This document shows positions 55,622-64,000 of a DNA stretch of 64,000 bases, one piece after another. Below the pieces are notes generated by a model. It searched no databases. It saw nothing but the letters and a program-made list of their open reading frames with translations, and had not been told where the DNA came from. The translations under genes and the position numbers were made by a program. This stretch comes from 13-2-20CM-66-19 sp963824395 (lineage in GTDB: Bacteria > Pseudomonadota > Gammaproteobacteria > Steroidobacterales > Steroidobacteraceae), in assembly GCA_963824395.1 (NCBI GenBank), contig CAWGPF010000005.1, positions 186,001 through 250,000 on the forward strand, given 5' to 3'. Each line of letters starts with the position of its first letter. The first letter of the stretch is position 1.

Positions 55622-58066
55622 ATGTCCGGTGATGGGAGCATGAAAACGCGGATTGCCCTGGCAGGTGTGGCGCTCGCCCTTCGCTGTGCGCTCAGCCTCG
55701 CCCAGACGACCTCGCTCCCGGCGGACTTCACCGTCGGTGACATCCGCGTGGAGGGCCTGCAGCGCGTCTCCGAAGGCACGGTCTATAACTACCTGCCAGT
55801 GAACATCGGGGATCATCTGAACCCGCAGCGTGTGCGCGAGGCCATCAAGGCGCTGTACGCCACCGGCTTCTTCCGCGACGTGCAGATGCGCCGCGAGGGC
55901 AGCACGCTCGTGGTGGTGGTGCTCGAGCGCCCCTCGATCGAGAGCTTCGAGATCACCGGAAACAAGGACATCAAGACCGAGGACCTGCAGAAGTCGCTGC
56001 GTACCGTGGGACTTGCGGCCGGCAAGACCTTTGACCGCTCGGTGCTCGAGGACGTGACGCAGTACCTCACCGACCAGTATTACTCGCGCGGCAAGTACGG
56101 CATCAAGATCGACACCAAGGTCGAGGAGGAGTCCGGCAACCGCGTCAAGATCAAGATCGACATCAAGGAAGGCTCGCGCGCCAAGATCCGCAAGATAAAT
56201 ATCGTCGGCAACACCAAGTTCAAGGACAAGGAGATCCTGGACACGCTGGAGCTGAAGACGCCCAACTGGCTGTCCTGGTACAAGCAGGACGACCGCTACT
56301 CGCGCGAATCGCTGCAGGGGGACCTGGAGAAAATCCGCAACTACTACATGGACCGCGGCTACGCCAACTTCCAGCTCAACTCGACCCAGGTCGCGATCGC
56401 GCCCGAGAAGGAAGACATCTTCATCACGGTGAACATCGAGCCCGGGCAGGTGTACAAGGTCTCCTCCATCAAACTCGCCGGCACCTTCGTCGTGCCGCAG
56501 TCCGAGCTGCAGCGCCTGGTGCTCATCGGGCCGGGCGACACCTTCAATCGCAAGCTGATCACGACCTCCCAGGAGCTCATGCAGAACCGCATGGGGCGTG
56601 ACGGCTATGCGTTCGCCAAGGTCGAGCCGGTGCCGACCGCCGACAACACCAATCACACCGTGGCGCTCACCTTCTTCGTCGACCCGGGCAACCGCGTCTA
56701 CGTGCGCAACATCGGCTTCACCGGCTCCAACCGCATCAACGACGAGGTGCTGCGGCGCGAGATGCGCCAGCTCGAGGGCGGCTGGCTGTCGAATACCTCG
56801 CTCGAGCGCTCCAAGCAGCGCATTCAGCGCCTGCCGTACGTGAAGAGCGTCGATTTCGAGACCACGCCGGTCCCGGGCTCGCCCGACATGGTGGACGTGA
56901 ACTACAAGATCGAGGAGGGCCCGGCCTCGCAGCTCTCAGGCGGCATCGGCTATTCCGAGACCTACAAGTTCATGCTGAACGGCAGCTATGCCGATTCGGA
57001 CTTCCTTGGCTCCGGCCAGCGCGTGGCGGTAAACCTGAACGGTGGCGCGTTCAGCAAGGTGTACACGATCCAGCACACCAACCCCTATACCAACGTCGAC
57101 AACCTGCAGCGCACCGAGTCGATCACCTACAGCGACGTGACGCAGTTCGTCTCCTCGTCCTCGCAGTTCTCGTCGCAGACCGTGAGTCTCGGCCCCACCT
57201 GGGCCTACCCGATCACCGAGTACATGTACCTGCGCTTTGGTCTGTCCTTCAACAGCTCGCAGCTGCTGACCAACTCGCTCTCGAGCGCCGAGCAGGCGCA
57301 GCAGTGGGTGCAGCAGAACGGTCATCCCTACGATCGCGTCGCGCACGATGATGCCTCCAACAACATCTACGTGTTCTACGGCACGAACTTCCAGACGCTC
57401 GAGAGCGTCGTCGGCTTCGACTGGGACACGCGCAACCGCACGCTGTTTGCTGACCGGGGCATGCGTATGAACGTGTCGCTGTCGGCCACCGTCCCGATCG
57501 AGAACGTCCAGTACTACATCACCAACTTCCAGTTCATCAAGTACATACCGCTCGGCCACCGCTGGACGTTGTCCTTCCTCGAGGGCGTCGACTACGGCCA
57601 GCCCTTAGGGGACACCACCGCACTGCCGCCGTACCGGCAGTTCTACGGCGGCGGCCCCGACAACGTGCGCGGTTACCGCGAGAGCCGCCTGGGACCGAAG
57701 GACCAGTTCGGCAATCCCTACGGCGGCAATCTGCGCCTCACCAGCCAGAACGAGCTGATCTTCCCGATGCCCGTCAAGTGGGCGCAGACCGCGCGCGTCA
57801 GCGCCTTCTTCGACATGGGTGGCGTCTACCAGACCGGCAGCAAGATCAAGTTCTATGGTCCCGACCAGCTGACCCCGGCGAGCTACAACCTCACGAGCTT
57901 CTCTGACGTCAAGCGCTCGGTGGGCCTCGCGGTGCAGTGGCTGGCGCCCCTGGGCCTGTTCCGGTTCAGTTTCGGGGTGCCCCTGAACGCCAAGAGCAGC
58001 GACGGAGTGCATACCTGGGGTGATGAGACGGAAGGCTTCCAGTTCTCCGTCGGCAACGCCTTCTGA
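55622..58066 (+). CDS. bamA: Outer membrane assembly factor BamA
   Basis: BamA is the core of the beta-barrel assembly machine. The 814-residue precursor has a signal peptide and five POTRA domains (about 32-430; for example FTVGDIRVEGLQRVSEGTV and IESFEITGNKDIKTEDL). The 16-strand barrel carries the conserved loop-6 motif in PDNVRGYRE and ends in FSVGNAF. Start 55622 follows AAGGTG by about 5 bases; the ATG at 55640 (MKTRIALAG) is an alternative that gives a tidier signal peptide. The preceding 129 bp after rseP hold no gene. Confidence 0.96.
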   Translation: MSGDGSMKTRIALAGVALALRCALSLAQTTSLPADFTVGDIRVEGLQRVSEGTVYNYLPVNIGDHLNPQRVREAIKALYATGFFRDVQMRREGSTLVVVVLERPSIESFEITGNKDIKTEDLQKSLRTVGLAAGKTFDRSVLEDVTQYLTDQYYSRGKYGIKIDTKVEEESGNRVKIKIDIKEGSRAKIRKINIVGNTKFKDKEILDTLELKTPNWLSWYKQDDRYSRESLQGDLEKIRNYYMDRGYANFQLNSTQVAIAPEKEDIFITVNIEPGQVYKVSSIKLAGTFVVPQSELQRLVLIGPGDTFNRKLITTSQELMQNRMGRDGYAFAKVEPVPTADNTNHTVALTFFVDPGNRVYVRNIGFTGSNRINDEVLRREMRQLEGGWLSNTSLERSKQRIQRLPYVKSVDFETTPVPGSPDMVDVNYKIEEGPASQLSGGIGYSETYKFMLNGSYADSDFLGSGQRVAVNLNGGAFSKVYTIQHTNPYTNVDNLQRTESITYSDVTQFVSSSSQFSSQTVSLGPTWAYPITEYMYLRFGLSFNSSQLLTNSLSSAEQAQQWVQQNGHPYDRVAHDDASNNIYVFYGTNFQTLESVVGFDWDTRNRTLFADRGMRMNVSLSATVPIENVQYYITNFQFIKYIPLGHRWTLSFLEGVDYGQPLGDTTALPPYRQFYGGGPDNVRGYRESRLGPKDQFGNPYGGNLRLTSQNELIFPMPVKWAQTARVSAFFDMGGVYQTGSKIKFYGPDQLTPASYNLTSFSDVKRSVGLAVQWLAPLGLFRFSFGVPLNAKSSDGVHTWGDETEGFQFSVGNAF

Positions 58067-58201
58067 ACGGCTTCTAAAGTGGGCCCCCGGCGCAAAGAAT
58101 CGAGCCCGTTGCGGCCCGTTCTACGCGATACTAGGGGTTTGAGCCGGCCGGCTTCAGGGGGCCGGCCGTAAACAGTTAAACATGAGGTAGGTGGTTCCGT
58201 G

Positions 58202-58783
58202 ATGCGTTTGAGCAGCAGCAAGATGGCGGTCTGGGCGGTTGCAGCAGGGGCGGTTCTCGCCGCGCTGCCGGCCTTTGCTGACCAGAAGATCGGGATCGTG
58301 AACGCGCCGCAGCTGATCGAGGAGTCCCCGCAGGGCAAGTCGGTCATGGAGGCCATGCGGGCCGAGTTCGCACCCCGCGAGCGCACCCTGCAGGCACAGG
58401 GCCAGTCGCTGAAGGCCAAGCAGGACAAGCTGCAGAAGGACGGGGCGACCATGTCGGACGACCAGCGTCAGCGCGCCGAGAAGGAGCTGCGCGACGGGGC
58501 CCGCGACTTCGAGCGTGCCAAGGGCGAGCTGCAGGATGACTTCAGCGCGCGCCGCAACGAGGAAATGTCGCGTCTGCAGCGCACCATCCTCGAGGAAGTG
58601 CGCACCTACGCCAAGTCGCAGAACTTCGACCTGGTGCTGACCTCCGAAGTGGTGCTGTACAACTCCTCGGCCAACGACATCACCGCCCAGGTGCTGGCGG
58701 CGATGCAGTCGCACGCCGGTGCGACGGCGAAGCCCTCCGGCGCCTCGGGCACCGCGGCCCCGCCGGCCAAGCCGACCAAGTAG
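58202..58783 (+). CDS. skp: Periplasmic chaperone Skp (OmpH)
   Basis: Skp holds unfolded outer-membrane proteins in the periplasm. The 193-residue precursor has a signal peptide ending near AFA, then DQKIGIVNAPQLIEESPQGK and a long charged alpha-helical coiled coil (about 50-120), followed by the family end NFDLVLTSEVVLYNSS. A proline/alanine tail follows. The ATG at 58202 is preferred to the GTG just before it. It lies between bamA and lpxD as in E. coli. Confidence 0.92.
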   Translation: MRLSSSKMAVWAVAAGAVLAALPAFADQKIGIVNAPQLIEESPQGKSVMEAMRAEFAPRERTLQAQGQSLKAKQDKLQKDGATMSDDQRQRAEKELRDGARDFERAKGELQDDFSARRNEEMSRLQRTILEEVRTYAKSQNFDLVLTSEVVLYNSSANDITAQVLAAMQSHAGATAKPSGASGTAAPPAKPTK

Positions 58784-58823
58784 CGCTGCGGCCTTACCCC
58801 AAGGCAGCACAGCGGGCTTCTCC

Positions 58824-59873
58824 ATGGCGGTGACGCTCGGGGAACTGGCGGTACGCTTTGGGCTCGAGCTGCGCGGTGACCCGGCGGTGCAGCTCGAGCG
58901 CGTGGCCACCCTCGCCAACGCCGGTCCCGGGGACTTAAGTTTCCTCGCCAACCCACGCTACCGCGCCCAGCTCGCCAGCACCCGGGCAGCCGCGGTGATC
59001 GTCAACGCCGCCGCGGCTCCCGAGTGTCCGGGCGCGATGCTGGTGAGCGATAACCCCTACGCCGCTTACGCACGCATCGCCGCGGTGCTCTATCCGCCGC
59101 CACCGCTCGCCCCCGGCGTGCATCCGAGCGCGAGCGTCGCACCGGGGGCGCGCATCGATGCCACCGCCGAGGTCGGGCCGCAGTGCGTGATCGCAGCGGG
59201 CGTGAGTATCGGGCCGCGCGCTTTCCTGGGTCCGCACTGCGTGATCGGCACGGGCGCGAGCCTCGAGGAGGACGTGCGCCTGGTGGCGCGCGTGACACTC
59301 GGGGCCGGGGTGGCGATCGGGGCGCGCGTCGTGGTGCAGCCCGGGGCGGTGATCGGCGGGGACGGCTTCGGCTTCGCCCCGGAGCGGCGCGGCTGGGTGA
59401 AGGTGCCGCAGGTCGGCACCGTGCGCGTCGGCCCGGACGTGGAGATCGGTGCCAACACCACGATCGACCGCGGCGCCATCGAGGACACCGTGATCGAGGC
59501 GGGCGCGAAACTCGACAACCTCATCATGATCGCGCACAACGTGCGCATCGGCGCGCACACCGCGATCGCCGCCTGCACCGGCATTTCCGGCAGCACCACG
59601 GTGGGCGCGCGCTGCATGATCGGCGGGCACTGCGGCTTTGCCGGTCACATCAACATCGCCGACGATGTTGTCATCACCGGCTACTCCATGATCAGCCGCT
59701 CGATCGAGCGCGCCGGCGTATACTCCAGCGGCATTCCGTTTGAAGAAGCACGCGCGTGGCGCCGCCTGGTGGCGCGCTTCAAGCGGCTGCCCCGGCTCGA
59801 GGGGCGGCTGCGTAAACTTGAGCAGGCCGCGGGCCTGCAGGGCGCAGAGGGACAGGAACCCGACGATGACTGA
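58824..59873 (+). CDS. lpxD: UDP-3-O-(3-hydroxyacyl)glucosamine N-acyltransferase LpxD
   Basis: LpxD adds the N-linked acyl chain in the third step of lipid A synthesis. The 349-residue protein has the N-terminal uridine-binding domain (GDLSFLANPRYRAQLAST), a left-handed beta-helix of hexapeptide repeats with GDGFGFAP, and the catalytic histidine in NLIMIAHNVRIG. A C-terminal helix follows. Its end overlaps fabZ by 8 bp. Confidence 0.96.
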   Translation: MAVTLGELAVRFGLELRGDPAVQLERVATLANAGPGDLSFLANPRYRAQLASTRAAAVIVNAAAAPECPGAMLVSDNPYAAYARIAAVLYPPPPLAPGVHPSASVAPGARIDATAEVGPQCVIAAGVSIGPRAFLGPHCVIGTGASLEEDVRLVARVTLGAGVAIGARVVVQPGAVIGGDGFGFAPERRGWVKVPQVGTVRVGPDVEIGANTTIDRGAIEDTVIEAGAKLDNLIMIAHNVRIGAHTAIAACTGISGSTTVGARCMIGGHCGFAGHINIADDVVITGYSMISRSIERAGVYSSGIPFEEARAWRRLVARFKRLPRLEGRLRKLEQAAGLQGAEGQEPDDD

Positions 59874-60321
59874 AGGCCTCCAACTGGACATGCAGGCCAT
59901 CCTCGAGCGCCTGCCGCATCGCTATCCGTTTCTGCTCGTTGACCGGGTGCTCGAACTGCTCCCCGGCAAGAGCATCCGCGCGCTGAAGAACGTCACCTAC
60001 AACGAGCCGTTCTTCCCGGGGCACTTTCCCGGGCGCCCGGTGATGCCCGGCGTCATGATCATCGAGGCCCTGGCCCAGGCGGCCGGGATCCTGTGCTTCG
60101 TGACCGGCGGGGTGATCCCGGATCACACCACGCGCTTTTACTTCGTCGGCATCGACGGCGCGCGCTTCAGGAAACCGGTGGTGCCGGGGGACCAGCTGGT
60201 GCTCACAGCACAGCTCGAGCGCTCGCTGCGCGGCATCTGGCGCTTCTCCACCGCGGCGCTGGTGGGAGAGCAGGAGGTGGCGCACGCGGACATGATGCTG
60301 GCTCCGGAGACCTCCAAGTGA
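59866..60321 (+). CDS. fabZ: 3-hydroxyacyl-ACP dehydratase FabZ
   Basis: FabZ dehydrates 3-hydroxyacyl-ACP in fatty-acid elongation and competes with lipid A synthesis for hydroxymyristoyl-ACP. The 151-residue hot-dog protein has LPHRYPFLLVDRV, the catalytic histidine in FPGHFPGRPVMPGV and the glutamate in IIEALAQAAG. The ATG at 59866 lies within the end of lpxD. Confidence 0.97.
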   Translation: MTEGLQLDMQAILERLPHRYPFLLVDRVLELLPGKSIRALKNVTYNEPFFPGHFPGRPVMPGVMIIEALAQAAGILCFVTGGVIPDHTTRFYFVGIDGARFRKPVVPGDQLVLTAQLERSLRGIWRFSTAALVGEQEVAHADMMLAPETSK

Positions 60322-61088
60322 TCGACGCGCGCGCGATAGTGTCCCCGGAGGCGCAGCTGGCGCCGGACGTGAGCGTTGGTGCCTTCAGCATCATCGGCCC
60401 CGAGGTCACGATCGGGGCGCGCACCAGGATCGAGCCGCACGTCGTCATCGGCGGCCCGACCACGATCGGCGCTGACAACCACATCTTTCCCTTTGCCTCT
60501 ATCGGCGGTCCGCCCCAGGACAAGAAGTACCGCGGCGAGCCGACACGCCTTGAGATCGGCGAGCGCAACGTGTTCCGCGAGAGCTGCACCATCAACCGCG
60601 GCACTACCCACGATCAGGGCGTCACCCGCATCGGTGACGACAACCTCTTCATGGCCTATGCGCACGTCGCCCATGACTGCCAGATCGGCAGCCAGACGGT
60701 GTTCGCCAACTGCGCCGCGCTCGGCGGCCACGTCACCGTCGGGGACTGGGTCATCATCGGCGGGCTCTCGGCCATCCACCAGTTCGCCAAGATCGGTGCG
60801 CACGCCTTCCTCGGCGGCGGCACGATCCTCTCGCGCGACGTACCTCCCTACGTCATGGTCACCGGCAATCCCGCGGTGCCGCACTCGATCAATTCCGAAG
60901 GGCTGAAGCGGCGTGGCTTCAGCGAAGAGCAGATCCGCAACATCCGCGACGCCTACCGCGTGCTCTACCGCTCGGACCTGAAGCTCGCCGAGGCGCTGAC
61001 GCGTCTGGAAGTGCTGGCGCAGGCGCACGCGGAGCTGCGTCCCTTCGTCGACTTCATCCACGCCTCCAACCGCAGCCTGGTGCGATGA
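60318..61088 (+). CDS. lpxA: UDP-N-acetylglucosamine acyltransferase LpxA
   Basis: LpxA catalyses the first step of lipid A synthesis. From the GTG at 60318, overlapping the fabZ stop, it has 256 residues. Hexapeptide repeats include VSVGAFSIIGPEVTIG, the family motif PQDKKYRGE, the catalytic histidine in AYAHVAHDCQIG and the C-terminal helical domain starting LKRRGFSEEQI. Confidence 0.97.
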   Translation: MIDARAIVSPEAQLAPDVSVGAFSIIGPEVTIGARTRIEPHVVIGGPTTIGADNHIFPFASIGGPPQDKKYRGEPTRLEIGERNVFRESCTINRGTTHDQGVTRIGDDNLFMAYAHVAHDCQIGSQTVFANCAALGGHVTVGDWVIIGGLSAIHQFAKIGAHAFLGGGTILSRDVPPYVMVTGNPAVPHSINSEGLKRRGFSEEQIRNIRDAYRVLYRSDLKLAEALTRLEVLAQAHAELRPFVDFIHASNRSLVR

Positions 61089-62302
61089 ACGCGGCGGGGG
61101 CTGCGCCTGCGCCCGCGCGCGCGCTGCGGGTCGGAATCGTCGCGGGCGAGCATTCCGGGGACACGCTGGGGGCGGCACTCATCGCCGCGCTGCGCGCGCG
61201 CGTGCCGCAGGCGCAGTTCTTCGGTGTCGCCGGACCGAAGATGGTGGCGGCCGGATGCGACGCCTGGGCGGGCGCGGCGGAACTTGGGGTCATGGGACTC
61301 GCCGAGGTGGTGCGGCACCTGCCGCGCCTGCTGCGCCTGCGCGCCGCGCTGCGCGCGCGCTTCCTCGCCGCGCGACCCGACGTCTTCATCGGCATCGATG
61401 CCCCGGAGTTCAACCTGCCCCTGGCGCGGGCCCTCAAGGGCGCCGGCATCCGCACCGTGCAGTACGTGAGTCCCCAGGTGTGGGCGTGGCGGCCGGGGCG
61501 CGTACGCACCATCGGGGAGGCGGTGGACCTGATCCTGTGTGTGCTGCCCTTCGAGGTCGACTTCTATGCGGGCCACAAGGTGCGTGCCGAATTCGTCGGC
61601 CATCCGCTCGCCGATGAGATTCCGCTTCACAGTGACCGGCTCGCCGCCCGTGCCGCGCTGGGGATCGAAGCGGGCGCACGCGTGGTGGCGCTCCTGCCCG
61701 GCAGCCGGCACGGCGAGGTTAAGCGCCTTGCGCGTCCGTTCGTGACCGCCGCACGGCGCATCGCACAGGTGAACGCCGGCTACCACTTCATCGCGCCCAT
61801 GGCCTCGGCGGAGAGTCGTGAACTCTTTGCGAGGGAAGCTGCGCAAGTTCCCGGCGCACCTGAGATTAAGCTCCTGGACGGGGGCGCGCAGCAGGCGCTC
61901 GCGGCCGCCGATGGCGCGATCGTCGCTTCCGGGACCGCAACGCTCGAGACCCTTCTGACGGGGCGGCCGATGGTGGTGGCCTATCGTTTCAGTGGCCTCA
62001 CCGCGTTCGTGGTGCGCGCGCTCGGGCTGGTCAAGGTACGATACTTTTCGCAGCCGAACCTGCTCGCCGGCAGGGCCCTGGTGCCGGAGTTCCTGCAGGA
62101 GCAGGTCGACGGCCCGGCGCTGGCGGATGCACTACTCAAGCAACTGGAGGAACCGGCCAAGGTGCGCGAACTGCAGGACGAATTCGCAGCCATCCATCGG
62201 CGCCTGCGCCTGGGCGGCGCCGCGCGCGCCGCCGAGGCGATCCTCGGGCTGCTCGGCCGCGCTGATGCCGGCGATACCGATGCGCCTCCCGCCGGGCTGT
62301 AA
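61085..62302 (+). CDS. lpxB: Lipid-A-disaccharide synthase LpxB
   Basis: LpxB joins lipid X and UDP-2,3-diacylglucosamine. The 405-residue GT-B (GT19) enzyme has GEHSGDTLGAALI, GVAGPKMVAAGCD, the FIGIDAPEFNLPLA motif, YVSPQVWAWRPGR and ALLPGSRHGEV. It overlaps lpxA by 4 bp and rnhB by 23 bp. It is slightly longer than E. coli LpxB (382). Confidence 0.96.
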   Translation: MNAAGAAPAPARALRVGIVAGEHSGDTLGAALIAALRARVPQAQFFGVAGPKMVAAGCDAWAGAAELGVMGLAEVVRHLPRLLRLRAALRARFLAARPDVFIGIDAPEFNLPLARALKGAGIRTVQYVSPQVWAWRPGRVRTIGEAVDLILCVLPFEVDFYAGHKVRAEFVGHPLADEIPLHSDRLAARAALGIEAGARVVALLPGSRHGEVKRLARPFVTAARRIAQVNAGYHFIAPMASAESRELFAREAAQVPGAPEIKLLDGGAQQALAAADGAIVASGTATLETLLTGRPMVVAYRFSGLTAFVVRALGLVKVRYFSQPNLLAGRALVPEFLQEQVDGPALADALLKQLEEPAKVRELQDEFAAIHRRLRLGGAARAAEAILGLLGRADAGDTDAPPAGL

Positions 62303-62924
62303 TCCGGCCCGCATCGCGGGCGTCGATGAGGCCGGGCGTGGGCCGCTGGCGGGTCCGGTGGTCGCCGCGGCGGTCATCCTCGACCCGCGCCGCAGGATCC
62401 GTGGGCTCGCGGATTCCAAGGCGCTCTCGGTGGCCGAGCGTGCGCGACTCGCGCCGCTCATCCGCGCGCGCGCACTCGCCTGGGCGGTCGGCTGGGCCGA
62501 CCGCGACGAGATCGACTCGCTCAACATCCTGCAGGCCACCATGCTTGCCATGCGCCGGGCGCTCCTGGCGCTGCCGGTGCTGCCGACGCACGTACGCATC
62601 GATGGCAACCGCTGCCCGTGCATCACCGACCTGCCGCTGCCGTGCACGCTCGAGGCGATCGTTGCGGGGGACGCGCGCGTGGCGGCGATCAGCGCCGCCT
62701 CGATCCTCGCCAAGACCTGCCGCGATGCGATGATGGAGGCACTCGACCGCTGTTACCCGGGGTTCGAGCTCGCCACCCACAAAGGCTACGGGACACCTGC
62801 GCACCTGAGCGCGCTGCGCGCGCGCCCCCCCACGCGGCAGCATCGGCGCTCCTTCAGCCCGGTCGGCGGCGCGCTGCCGGAGGAAGTGCGCGAGTTCTTG
62901 ACACAAGAGCCCTGCGAGATCTAA
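62280..62924 (+). CDS. rnhB: Ribonuclease HII
   Basis: RNase HII removes misincorporated ribonucleotides and RNA from DNA. From the ATG at 62280, inside the end of lpxB, it has 214 residues. The acidic active site is in AGVDEAGRGPLAGPV, and other motifs are LADSKALSVAER, HVRIDGNRC, ISAASILAK and HKGYGTPAHLSAL. A GTG or other start further downstream is possible but would shorten the enzyme core. Confidence 0.95.
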   Translation: MRLPPGCNPARIAGVDEAGRGPLAGPVVAAAVILDPRRRIRGLADSKALSVAERARLAPLIRARALAWAVGWADRDEIDSLNILQATMLAMRRALLALPVLPTHVRIDGNRCPCITDLPLPCTLEAIVAGDARVAAISAASILAKTCRDAMMEALDRCYPGFELATHKGYGTPAHLSALRARPPTRQHRRSFSPVGGALPEEVREFLTQEPCEI

Positions 62925-62934
62925 GGGCGCCGCC

Positions 62935-64000
62935 ATGTCATCGGGGTTCGTTCACCTGCGCGTGCATACGGAGTACTCACTCTCCGACAGCGTTGTGCGC
63001 ATTGCGGAACTGGTCGCGGCCACCGCCGCCGCCGGCATGCCCGCGGTCGCCGTGACCGACCAGAACAACCTCTTCGCGATGGTGAAGTTCTACCGCGAGG
63101 CGCTCAAGTGTGGGATCAAACCACTCATCGGCGTGGACCTGGCGGTGCGCGAGGAGGGCGAGCGCGCCCAGCCCTCGCGCCTGACGCTGCTGTGCCAGAG
63201 CCCGGAGGGCTACCGGAATCTGGCGCGCCTGGTGAGCCGTGCCTACCTTGAGGGCCAGGAGCGCGGTGTGCCGCGCATCGAGCGCAGTTGGCTGACGGCC
63301 GAGAACTGCAGCGGCCTGATCGCGCTGTCCGGGGCCGCCGACGGCGACGTCGGGCGCGCCCTGTGCAACGCGCGTGAGGCGGACGCGGAGCGGCTGCTCG
63401 CGGCCTGGCTCGCGCTGTTCCCGGGCCGCTATTACCTCGAGCTGCAGCGCCTGGGGCGCGCGGCCGAGGAGACCTATATCGCCGCCGCGGTGGCGCTCGC
63501 CGCGCGGCGCGCGGTGCCGGTGGTCGCGACTAACGACGTGCGCTTCCTGCGGGCCGAGGAGTTCGATGCGCACGAGGCGCGCGTGTGCATCCACGACGGG
63601 GCGCTGCTCGCTGACCCCGGGCGCGTGCGGCGCTATTCGCGGCAGCAGTATTTGCGCACCCCCCAGGAGATGGCGGCGCTGTTCGCCGACATCCCCGAGG
63701 CGCTCGCCAACTCGGTCGAGGTCGCGCGCCGCTGCAGCCTGACCCTCAAACTCGGGGAGGCGCGGCTGCCGCAGTACCCGGTGCCCGCCGGCAGTACCAC
63801 GGAAGCCTTCCTCGCCGCGCAGGCCGCCGCGGGCCTCAAGGCGCGCTTCGGCGGGGCCGAGCCGCCGGATGGCTACCCGCAGCGGCTCGCGAGCGAGCTC
63901 GCCGTCATCTGCCAGATGGGCTTCGCCGGCTACTTCCTCATCGTCGCGGACTTCATCCGCTGGGCGCGCGGGAACGGCGTGCCGGTCGGCCCGGGACGCG
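62935..64000 (+). CDS. dnaE: DNA polymerase III alpha subunit DnaE (N-terminal part)
   Basis: DnaE is the replicative polymerase. The 355 residues present cover the PHP domain (FVHLRVHTEYSLSDSVVRI, VAVTDQNNLFAMVKFY) and the start of the polymerase domain (QMGFAGYFLIVADFIRWA, GNGVPVGPGR). The gene runs off the right edge. It follows rnhB by 10 bp, matching the gammaproteobacterial order. Confidence 0.96.
   Translation, partial: MSSGFVHLRVHTEYSLSDSVVRIAELVAATAAAGMPAVAVTDQNNLFAMVKFYREALKCGIKPLIGVDLAVREEGERAQPSRLTLLCQSPEGYRNLARLVSRAYLEGQERGVPRIERSWLTAENCSGLIALSGAADGDVGRALCNAREADAERLLAAWLALFPGRYYLELQRLGRAAEETYIAAAVALAARRAVPVVATNDVRFLRAEEFDAHEARVCIHDGALLADPGRVRRYSRQQYLRTPQEMAALFADIPEALANSVEVARRCSLTLKLGEARLPQYPVPAGSTTEAFLAAQAAAGLKARFGGAEPPDGYPQRLASELAVICQMGFAGYFLIVADFIRWARGNGVPVGPGR

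Overview
The window is chromosomal DNA of a high-GC gammaproteobacterium. Three observations support this. The order rpsB-tsf-pyrH-frr-uppS-cdsA-dxr-rseP-bamA-skp-lpxD-fabZ-lpxA-lpxB-rnhB-dnaE is the classic gammaproteobacterial one, with map-glnD-dapC-dapD divergent from rpsB. The lipid A, BamA and DsbB genes indicate a Gram-negative envelope. The respiratory formate dehydrogenase and its Sec machinery resemble the enterobacterial Fdn/Fdo system. I cannot name the species; the GTP-type PEP carboxykinase, the Porin_4-like porins and the sedolisin protease fit an environmental lineage near Xanthomonadales/Nevskiales/Steroidobacterales, but that placement is a guess.

Layout. (1) 1-7.7 kb, minus strand: fdoG-fdoH-fdoI-fdhE-selA-selB, a respiratory formate dehydrogenase with its maturation protein and the selenocysteine insertion machinery. 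The catalytic subunit has an in-frame UGA (Sec) followed by a SECIS-like hairpin. Its reading frame is broken at 15 places, every one explained by a single extra base, while the adjacent genes are intact. (2) 7.9-10.3 kb: a frame-broken small secreted protein, sparse DNA and rluF. (3) 10.3-15.5 kb: a decayed genomic island integrated in the 5' end of dusA. It has a dusA-like remnant at the left end, a second internal remnant, three copies of a 20-bp repeat, an AbiE-type toxin-antitoxin pair, a mobC-like gene, a truncated dusA-type integrase and several cut genes. (4) 15.4-22.1 kb: dusA, a cyclase-FHA protein, pckG, yoaA, tsaB.

(5) 22.1-35.3 kb: a phosphate-starvation region. It runs phoB-phoR, then a PlcP-like phospholipase C and an Agt-like glycosyltransferase (a likely phospholipid-to-glycolipid remodelling pair), then phoU. 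After dsbB and dapE come pstS-pstC-pstA-pstB-pstB and a porin. Pho-box-like sequences precede phoB, pstS and the porin. (6) 35.6-42.2 kb: a second two-component system, a paralogous porin, a ModE-type regulator and a secreted S53 (sedolisin) peptidase. (7) 42.2-64 kb: dapD-dapC-glnD-map on the minus strand, then the large plus-strand operon for translation, isoprenoid, phospholipid, outer-membrane and lipid A functions, ending inside dnaE.

The genes cooperate in three visible circuits: Sec-dependent formate oxidation (module 1), the Pho response covering uptake, sensing, lipid remodelling and a porin (module 5), and the essential envelope/translation operon (module 7). No tRNA, rRNA or CRISPR array was seen.
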